Origin: Cristatella mucedo
Taxonomy: Eukaryota > Bryozoa > Phylactolaemata > Cristatellidae
Length of the DNA: 64,000 nucleotides
Reading direction: 5' to 3'
Assembly (NCBI GenBank): GCA_009760855.2
Contig: WPIO01000004.1
Coordinates: 10,411,501-10,475,500 of the forward strand
Shown: positions 56,279 through 64,000 of the stretch, one piece after another
Layout of the letters: each line of letters begins with the position of its first letter
Position numbering within the stretch: the first letter of the stretch is position 1
Position numbers and translations under genes: made by a program
Notes under the pieces: generated by a model
What the model was told of the DNA's origin: nothing
What the model saw: the letters and a program-made list of their open reading frames with translations, nothing else
Databases searched by the model: none

Positions 56279-56941
56279 ATGTCATTTCACATTGTTCATC
56301 CGATGGCTGTGACTGTCACGAGGAAAGAACAGGTGCTGATGATCCTCTGCGACCAAGTGAAGGAAGGGAAATGGACAGGAATAGCTGCGCTTTCAGAACA
56401 GCAAGAGTGTGAACGTGTGAACAGAGATTCCGGCGCCACACTCCGTCGCAAAATTCGTGCAAAGGCAATACCAACTGTCGACAGCAGATGCATGCCCAAC
56501 AAAAGGCACTTCAACCAGGGCACTTTCTGTTGCACCTTTGTATCTGGTTCAATCTTCAGCAGACCAGCCGATGATCGGGGTTGGCATCGAGCCCTCTCTC
56601 AACTCGCCTTCAACTACCTTGCCTGTTTGTTTTGTGCAGCTATCCTGCTGGCGGGCAGCTCCTTGATGCTGTCCTCTACATCCGGCCGGTCGATGCACAC
56701 GCCACAGATGCCTCTGCCGAGGGCCTATAACCGCCCTCGTGTGCTGCCGCACTCACAGATGGTATCTGCTGCCTACTGCCAAGGGTGTCCCTACAACCGG
56801 TACCGCCTAAACTTGGCCTTTATGCATGCATTGGACTGTTTCTGCCCTGTTAAATCAGTGACTAGAAAAGAGCTGCCAGTAGCTACAAGAAGCAGGAAGT
56901 GGGGCCATCAGTTATTCGCGATGCAAAGCGAGGACTCGTGA
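56279..56941 (+). other. Long open frame of uncertain status
   Basis: 220 codons are open, with a short hydrophobic stretch (YLACLFCAAILLAGSSLML) near the middle. No domain, no recognisable family and no clear splice signals. Likely chance. Confidence 0.12.
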
Positions 56942-57257
56942 TGCTAAATTGGCTTGAACTGGGTAACCAGAAGACAGTAGATGAGCCTGTTTTAGCCTAC
57001 AGAGACAATTTTTTATCAACATGCTACAATCAACTGATGCAAATTCCAGTAGCAAATATCACCCAGACCTGCCACAGAAAGGCTGGGGCTACTGACCGTA
57101 ATCAAGTCGATCTTCGACAACAATTGTGATTGTTTTGCTTGCTTGCTACTTAACATGATGAACCAAAATGGGGGGCTTATTGATCTGAAAAATTGCCGAG
57201 GACTGCCAGTGTTTTCGGGTGGCTTATTAGATTCGGAAGCAAGTTCGTGGAATGCAT

Positions 57258-57274
57258 CATATATAATATATAAT

Positions 57275-57312
<38 letters not shown>
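57258..57312. repeat. (TA)n microsatellite at a SINE 3' end
   Basis: About 55 bases of imperfect TA abut the SINE 1 tail. Confidence 0.97.
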
Positions 57313-57446
57313 ATCCATTTATATAACGCCCCAAGAGAACTTAATCTCTATTCAGGCGCTTCACATATGCCTCGGGGCTTGAGCCCACGACCTCAGTTAG
57401 ACCTTAGTCGGGGCGAGCACCTTAACCGCTAGACCAAACCAGCTCG
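57313..57446 (-). mobile_element. SINE 1 copy ending in a (TA)n array
   Basis: A full-length minus-strand copy. Its 3' end runs directly into the (TA)n array at 57,258-57,312, which suggests the array grew from the AT-rich SINE tail. Confidence 0.85.
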
Positions 57447-57639
57447 ATGATGGTTGTCATATGGATGCTGGATTAATATTAGATCCAGCAAGAACGAATT
57501 AACTGTATTAGTGCTAATAATGTGGGGATCATTGAGCATTAATAATCATTATAATTCACAACGAAAAGACACGAGAAAGAAATCAAGAATTTAGCTCATG
57601 GCACCATACTACAACAAAGACCTTGCATGTCACAACAAC

Positions 57640-57740
57640 AACAACAAGCAGAATGCTACATTTACGTAGCGCCCGGGAGGACCACGTCTCTTTCTAGGCA
57701 CTTAATGTATGCCGAAAAGTAAGCATGTCAATTGGGTAGT
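57640..57740 (-). mobile_element. LINE A-type tail remnant
   Basis: A (GTT)n stub is followed, on the minus strand, by the inverted form of the GCGCC...GAGA tail block and GCATGC-type words. It is about 100 bases long and diverged. Confidence 0.45.
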
Positions 57741-57944
57741 CAAAGCAAACCAATGCAGAATGTATAGCTGCATAGATTACTGAGGGAGCAGCCAAGGTCA
57801 TTTGCCTGCAGACACAAGAGCTTATGAGCAAAGCCTACGGGGGTCGGCAAAAACGCTTGAAAAAGATGCCTAGCAGCAGATGCTTATCGAGCCGAATGAG
57901 GATGCCAGCTTGATGCATCCATAGCACGATGTGCGCATAATAAA

Positions 57945-58083
57945 TAAATAATTCATTTATATAGCGCCCCAAGAGAACTTAATCTCTATTCAGGCGCTTC
58001 ACATATGCCACGGGGCTCGAGCCCACGACCTCAGTCAGACCTTGGTCGGGGCGAGCACCTTAACCGCTAGACCAAACCAGCTC
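57945..58083 (-). mobile_element. SINE 1 copy, best consensus
   Basis: Nearly identical to the copy about 640 bases away and in the same orientation. A box TGGTCTAGCGG, B-box region GGGCTCGAGCCC, and tail TTAAGTTCTCTTGGGGCGC then TATATAAATGAATTA. Confidence 0.88.
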
Positions 58084-58637
58084 GGCAGCCTTAGGAAACT
58101 CGAAGGCAAGACCAGGCCACAGGCAGTGAACTGTTGTGAAACTCGTGTACAAGTCCCAATAAATACAGGATAAGGATGCAGCCACTTTCAAGAGCTTCAT
58201 TAAATGAAAAACGTACACTCAAACAGTTGCAAGTGGCACACAGTTAGCACCATGGCACCGCCTGTTAATAGGAGCCACTTGTTATCAAGAGTTTGTGTGC
58301 TGCTTACAGACAAGCCTTGACTGTATATCCTAGGATATGTTAACACTTCATCAATCCCTCCAGAAGGAGTCCATTTACCACGATGCTTTCGGTCAACGGT
58401 GCCTACACAATGGCAAGTAAGCTGTATAAATTTGCATAGCATAAGGAACTGCCAGTAGATGCCAAAATGGAAAAAAGCAAATACCGAGCCCAAGTACGTC
58501 TATTGAGCTCAACGAATCTAGCAATCTATCAGTAAGTGCTCACTCACAGCTGTGAACCAGGAGGAGACAATGTTGGTACACCTCACACACCAAGGTGGGT
58601 ATCAAGACGGCAGTTAATGGCAGCAACACAGGGATCG

Positions 58638-58638
<1 letters not shown>

Positions 58639-58693
<55 letters not shown>

Positions 58694-58716
58694 ATGCATG
58701 CATGTGTGCATGTGTT

Positions 58717-58771
<55 letters not shown>
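58639..58771. repeat. (TG)n double array
   Basis: Two TG arrays flank a GCATGCATGCATG core at about 58,692-58,720. Confidence 0.97.
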
Positions 58772-58774
<3 letters not shown>

Positions 58775-59576
58775 TGCTAGCAGCAGACCTAGCCTTTCAC
58801 GTTCTGAGCAACCTTGTTGATCTGATTAGGTCTGGCTTGGCGTTCGGTATTTGCACTTGCAGCAGCTACCCTGATTGATGCCGTGAGCTGGTAATAACCT
58901 TCACCTTTACTACACTGCAGGTTCGAACAACTCGGCCCGTGCATTGAAACTGTTTGCAGCATGGCATAATGCAGCAGACACTCCTACTAGCTGAAGCTGC
59001 ATCCAAGTCTTGCGACTCTATTCATTTGCGAATGCCTCGGCGAATGCCTCTTGTTAACATTTTTAAGCATTAAAAAGCAGAGCTATGAACGAGTAGGGGC
59101 TATGCCAACTGACCAGCCACTTGCAGTGTGATAGCTATGTGTCGCCCTTCCATGCCTTTGCCGATTTTCTGCAGTGGTACCGAGTGGTTATTCTTCAGAT
59201 ACAAAAACCGATGGTTGACTGCTCATGCCTAGACTAGGTGTGAGTGGAACAAAGCAGTCTGGAGGCCACAGCAGCAGCACAGACTGCTGCCTAGCATGAC
59301 CCCTACTGCAGAGCTCCGGTGCTGCGACCATATTTAGACAAGGAGAGTTTGAGGAAAACCACTATTGACTTTACCGACCACATCGAGCTGCTGGAGGAGA
59401 ATCATTGTGTTCGTCCGACAAAGCTCCGCCCCTAATTCAGTAAACAAGTTTGAGTTACAGCATAAGTAGATAGCTTGGGCACCAGTTGCATGAATTTATG
59501 GTCTAGGGTTCACAAAAACAGGCAAGTTGAGCCGGATGAGCTACTTCTGCCCTCCCAATCCTTCCCTCCCCTTGCA

Positions 59577-59578
<2 letters not shown>

Positions 59579-59637
<59 letters not shown>

Positions 59638-59734
59638 CCTCCCCCTCTCTCCTTCTCTCTCTCCCTCTCTCTCCTTTCCTTTCCTTTACTCTCTCACTCG
59701 ACTCTTCAGATGTGTCCATAGGCGTGTGTATGCA

Positions 59735-59819
<85 letters not shown>

Positions 59820-59850
59820 ATGTGTGTGTGTGTGTGTGTGTCTGTGGGTG
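59579..59850. repeat. (CT)n and (TG)n compound region
   Basis: CT at 59,579-59,634, then CT-rich sequence, then TG at 59,735-59,758, a short TA block, and TG to about 59,842. Confidence 0.97.
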
Positions 59851-60037
59851 TGTCTGTGGGTGTGTATAAGTGTGTGCAAACATGCACGTGAGCCTGTATT
59901 CTCTTTCTCTTCCACCATTTGCTAGATCATCCACTCAAGAAGTTAAACGTCTCTTACCAAATTAAAATCCAACACGTGCTGTCTGCTCCATTGAATAAAT
60001 GAACTTTCACTTGTATAACAATATTTACACGCGATCA

Positions 60038-60190
60038 GCTGACTCAGCTGCTTCCTTCGTTTAGCTGTGGAAGACCCTCAGCGGCTTTCAGCATGCTATC
60101 AGCAGTCAATAAAGTAATTGCTTTCTGCAGAACTCTAATCCGTGGTCTGGGTCGAGAAGTGCAAGCACCTTAACCACTGGGCTAAGTAAG
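60038..60190 (-). mobile_element. SINE 2 copy with intact A box
   Basis: The minus strand starts ACTTAGCCCAGTGGTTAAGG. TAGCCCAGTGG is a perfect A-box match. The tail ends at CAGCTGAGTCAGCTG. Confidence 0.75.
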
Positions 60191-62096
60191 ACTCAACAAG
60201 AAGCCCATTAAGACCCGATGATCCTAGATCGAGTGGTAGTACACTTTGACGTAAGTTGTCTATTGAAGCTTTCCAGACATTATGGAGTTAATAGTCCTTT
60301 GATGGTCTTCTTTTATCAAAGACAGCCAATTTCATAGGGAGGGGCCTTAAAAAGGGTTGTCAAGGCGATTTATCTTCCCCGATGACAAACACGTGACAGC
60401 TGCCATCGTGGCAAAAAAGCACACACCACGCCCGTGTGTGTTGTCAGTGACTTCAACTGCTCCTGTTTTTAAGATTTATTAGCGACTGAAAAGTATCTGA
60501 GTTCGATCATTTGAATCGGAAACTTTGCGCTTGCTCTAAGAATGGCATTAATCAATAATGGCTTCCAGGCCAACCTTAAGAGCAGAGCCACATCACTTGA
60601 TCCAGGCAGCCACCAACAATGCTGCACGGCATACTAGACTTCCGCTCAATATCTTGAAGATGCTGCCACCGTGTTTAGTATGGACCGACTTGGTGGTACT
60701 TAAACAACTTCAAGCAAGCAGAATAACCAGACCGATGAAGCCCTCTACGACTCGGCAGCGTAACCTGCAATGTTCAATGTGCACACGATCGGTTTTCCAG
60801 ACTTCTTGGAAGCCCATCTAGGTTGACGTCATCTACCTATGAACCAGTGAATGTACATTTTCAGGAAGCTATTGTAGGTACTGTCCTAGCGACTATTCAG
60901 GGTATGATGCCCAACAAGGTGACTCACACCCACTACCGTCGAAGTAGTGCCTTCAGCAAAGCAGTATTGCTTACAATGTGTTACATCCCTTCCACTGATG
61001 GGTTGAACGGCAGAGCTTGCTCACCAATCAGCTCAACAGCGTTTGGCGCTGATCCCTAAGTCAGCCTATGCAAGTGCCACAACAGTCCACTGCTCTGCAT
61101 CAAAACGGATACACTCAAAAGGAAAATTCCCGAGTAAGAAAACGTCGAATCCAATGCACTCAAATCCGGCTGCACCTAACCGGCCGGCTGCAGCCCCCCT
61201 AAAGCCGACATTGAGAGGGGCGTGCCCTGCGGCATGCCCCTCCCAGTCAGCCTCCACTGCGATTACTCGGCCTTAGCAAAGTCATGGTTCAGCCAACATT
61301 CAACACGCATACAACCCCCCACCCTCCCTGTAGAAATTGAATGGCTATGTCCATTGAAATCCGGCGGCCTATTATTGTTTGAGCATCTGTAGGAAGCTGC
61401 TGCGTAGACAGCAACTGACACAAAGGCAGGCAACAGAGTCCAGCTGTGTTCGACAAGATGATTCCTTAGTGGATACGGCTTTCTTAGCAGATACATAGAA
61501 GCTGTAACCCACATTGTCGAAGATTTTTTATCTTAGCATGACTCGACGGGGGTTGCTCATAGCCTTTTGCAAGGCAGTGGTGTCTGCTGGTGAGGCACGG
61601 TGAAGGTTTGAGGTGTGCTGAGGCTGAGTTTGCCAAACAAATAAATGCCTGGGTTGAACCTACACCTGGTAGCAACGATGGCCTTAATCAGTCAACAATC
61701 TCGAAAGCGCTCAAAACAACAGCACGAACTGGGAATGCAACAAAAAAGGGGGACAAAACGAGCACAAACAACCATTGCCAGTCTCATGCACTTTTGTGGC
61801 CGGGTTATTTTTTCTCTAAGTCTGATTGGCTTGCCTCCGAACTAGCCATACATTGCCTTTACACGAGTGCAGTCAGATCGGCAGGGGCGACGTGGCAAAC
61901 AATAGGATGGTGCATAGTACTTGAAACTAGATGATGCTGTGCAGGCATGGTGAGCAAGACTCCATATATATTTGCCTGCATATCCGTCTGTTGAGCAATT
62001 TCGTAGAACCTCGAGAGTCCACGAAAGTATCCTCTAGAGCCAGCAGCAGCCAACTAGATGGGATAGTACTGAAGACCCCCAGCATCCCAGCTGGTA
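60191..62096. other. Intergenic, nothing recognised
   Basis: Unique-looking DNA without recognisable genes or repeats. Confidence 0.45.
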
Positions 62097-62390
62097 TTGT
62101 AATGTAATGTATCTTCGTCTGTAACTCCGCAAAGTCATAAAGACCACGTGGGTGTTACGCAGGAGAGTTTTGTATAGCACACTCACAGCCTAAGTGGCTT
62201 TCGGTATGCATTCGGTAGCCAACAGACTTCGTCTCATGCAACAAAGAGAAAGTGGGAAGCATAGCAGAGTCAGGAGAGCAGTTGAAGCAGTGAGTAGCAT
62301 GGAAGTAGCAGCTCAGGACCACTGAAAAGGATGAGCCATAGTCGGCAGTAGGAGAGTAGTTGTCGTTGCATAAGAATTGTGGTACCCTAA
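62097..62390 (-). mobile_element. LINE B 3' end fragment
   Basis: This is a third copy of the LINE B 3' end, about 290 bases long and starting with the same TGTAATGTAATGTAT block. It stops after 'gaattgtggtaccc'. The frame on the minus strand contains FSLLHETKSVGYRM, also found in the copy at 53.3 kb. Confidence 0.8.
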
Positions 62391-62744
62391 CGCACGGGAC
62401 GATTGTGATGCCAGTGAGACTTCGAATCACTATGCATAGATAGGCATGCTTCAAGCACATATGGGCCAGATCCTATCCAAAGCTGCCCGAGCATTGCTGC
62501 AGAGCATTGTGTCCATTTGGAGCTTTCGCGTAAAACTGGTGGCTTCGCACCTGCCTTCTAACCCAGACGCGGCGAAGCAACTGGAAGCTGGAAGCTAAGA
62601 GTACTACAGGAGTACTGTTTTGAAGAAACGGTTGCAAAAGCAGGCCTATAGCTCTGCATCCCATAAAGCTGGAAGCTCATAGTCTGATAGATGGTGCTCT
62701 CTCTCTGGATAGGAGCATTCTTAAAATGAATGACGATAGGAACC

Positions 62745-63682
62745 ATACCACTAGTTATGGGCAAACCAAGTGTGATTCAGAAATTGGAAAATGTAATGCT
62801 CAAATCAGCTCTGCGAGCATATGTTCTTTTGCATCGGTACGAAATCTAGGTGTCCTGCTACAGCATGACCTTTCATTAGACGACCACATTAGCTCCACAG
62901 TCGTCTGCCTACTTTCAGCTACATAGCATTGCATAAATACAGGCTTGCTTAAACAGAGTTACTGCATCTAAATTGGTCCATACATGTGTAACATTCCATC
63001 TCGACTTTTGTAACTCACTACTTGCTGGTCTACCGGCCTATGCACTCAGGGGCTTACAGCTGGTGCGTAACTCTGCAGCTAAGCTTGTATTTTGTGAGCG
63101 TAGTAGTTGCCACACTATGCCACTTCTTGCCAACTTGCCCTGGCTTTTAGTCAAGCAACGCATCGACTTCAAAGTTCTGTCACTCTCTTTTACGTCCATT
63201 CGGCTCCAGCCTACCTATCAGATCTACTCCCTCACTAGGCTAGGCATCGTGCAACCTGCTTTCTTGAATCAAATCATTTAGCTACACCTCGTGCGAACCT
63301 CAACTCCTTTCGAGACTTATACCTTTAGTTCGCATGCTCCCAAGCCTGGAACTCACTTCCGACTAACGTCACGACATTTCCTGACTTAAAAATATTTAAA
63401 AAGAAGCTCAAATGCATCTATTTATTACACATTTAGTGTGTCCATGTGATTCTTCCTTTGCATGCCTATGCATGCTGACACTGTGAATGCTGCCACTAAA
63501 CCACATTTTTGCATGTTGACCCTGTGCATGTCACCTCTCACCATGCTATGCTTGTTGACATTGAGCATGATACCCCTAACCATTCGATCTAGCTTGCTTT
63601 ACAGCATATGTAACATGGCTAGAAAGAGATTAAGTTCTCTGAGGGTGCTATACAAATGTATTATTATTATTATTATTATCTC
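62745..63682 (+). mobile_element. LINE A fragment with tail
   Basis: Starts inside the reverse-transcriptase C-terminal region (LVMGKPSVIQKLE-like at 62,752). It continues through LGVLLQHDLSLDDHISSTV and FHLDFCNSLLAGLPAYALRG, and reaches the 3' tail with GATTAAGTTCTCTGAGGGTG and (ATT)n at 63,659-63,680. Several frame breaks are present. Confidence 0.85.
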
Positions 63683-64000
63683 TCTCTGGGAGCTTTCTTT
63701 GTTACTTGAAGTTTGACGTAGCTTAGCTCGGAGTAGGCGTTGGCCACATAGGTGCGGTAGCCTCTGCCATAGTGTTCATCACTGTGCTCTGCAACAAGAA
63801 CACTGTGGCAGGGCACAAACTGATGCCGGCATGCAAGCTGCAGCCATTCCACGATGAGCTTTTAGACACGGACCGTGTCATTGTCTGCACCCTAGGCGGT
63901 CAGCGCTAAAACCAGCCAAGAGCCACCAAGGAAGTGTGGCAATATAAGCCGTTCAGATAATTTTTGACTTCCTATAGCAGATACCGCCCGGCAGTAGTAA
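63683..64000. other. Window end, nothing recognised
   Basis: About 300 bases follow the last LINE A tail, without a recognised feature. Confidence 0.4.

Larger units (their letters stand above)
54809..57257. other. Intergenic, one SINE
   Basis: Apart from the SINE 1 at 55,166-55,302, only long open frames without recognised content are seen. Confidence 0.45.

Overview
This is nuclear DNA from a multicellular animal, most likely an invertebrate. The coding sequence is split by introns with GT/AG ends. The rest is dominated by degraded CR1/L2-like LINEs, tRNA-headed SINEs, Tc1/mariner relics and long (CT)n, (TG)n and (ATT)n microsatellites. I see no bacterial-style operon, rRNA, intact tRNA, CRISPR array or viral gene. 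The species cannot be named from the sequence alone.

The one well-supported gene is on the minus strand from 28,532 (start) to 12,814 (stop). I assembled it by hand from seven exons: 28,532-28,374; 25,974-25,736; 23,850-22,806; 18,923-18,494; 18,402-17,483; 17,273-16,923; 13,506-12,814. All junctions are GT...AG, all phases agree, and the sum is 3,837 nt, predicting 1,278 residues. The protein has an N-terminal RRKQSKP motif of the kind that recruits the NuRD complex in SALL, BCL11, FOG and ZNF423 proteins. It then carries one finger, and ten more widely spaced fingers among Ala/Gly/Ser-rich linkers (ten C2H2, one C2HC-like). It is therefore probably a nuclear transcriptional repressor. A 19-bp tandem duplication at the end of the third exon creates two donor sites whose phases each fit a different downstream exon. 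That is the most interesting observation in the window.

Layout: 1-12 kb holds two LINE families (a nearly full-length degraded one at 3.9-6.7 kb, and a reverse-transcriptase fragment at 8.8-10.0 kb), SINEs and a CpG-rich block at 0.56-1.33 kb. 12.8-28.5 kb is the zinc-finger gene, with LINE, SINE and Tc1 relics in its introns. 28.5-33.3 kb is the putative upstream region, with two CpG-rich islands that could hold its promoter. 33.3-64 kb is mostly repeats: SINE and LINE ends, very long microsatellites, and a 50.8-54.5 kb inverted repeat whose right arm was later split by a LINE insertion. A few coding-like reading frames there (40.8-41.1, 46.99-47.12 and 52.43-52.67 kb) are possible exons that I cannot identify.

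The SINEs fall into two families that share a tRNA-like head but have different tails. The tail of family 1 matches the 3' end of LINE family A, which suggests LINE A is its mobilising partner. 'LINE A', 'LINE B', 'SINE 1' and 'SINE 2' are local labels used only in this annotation.
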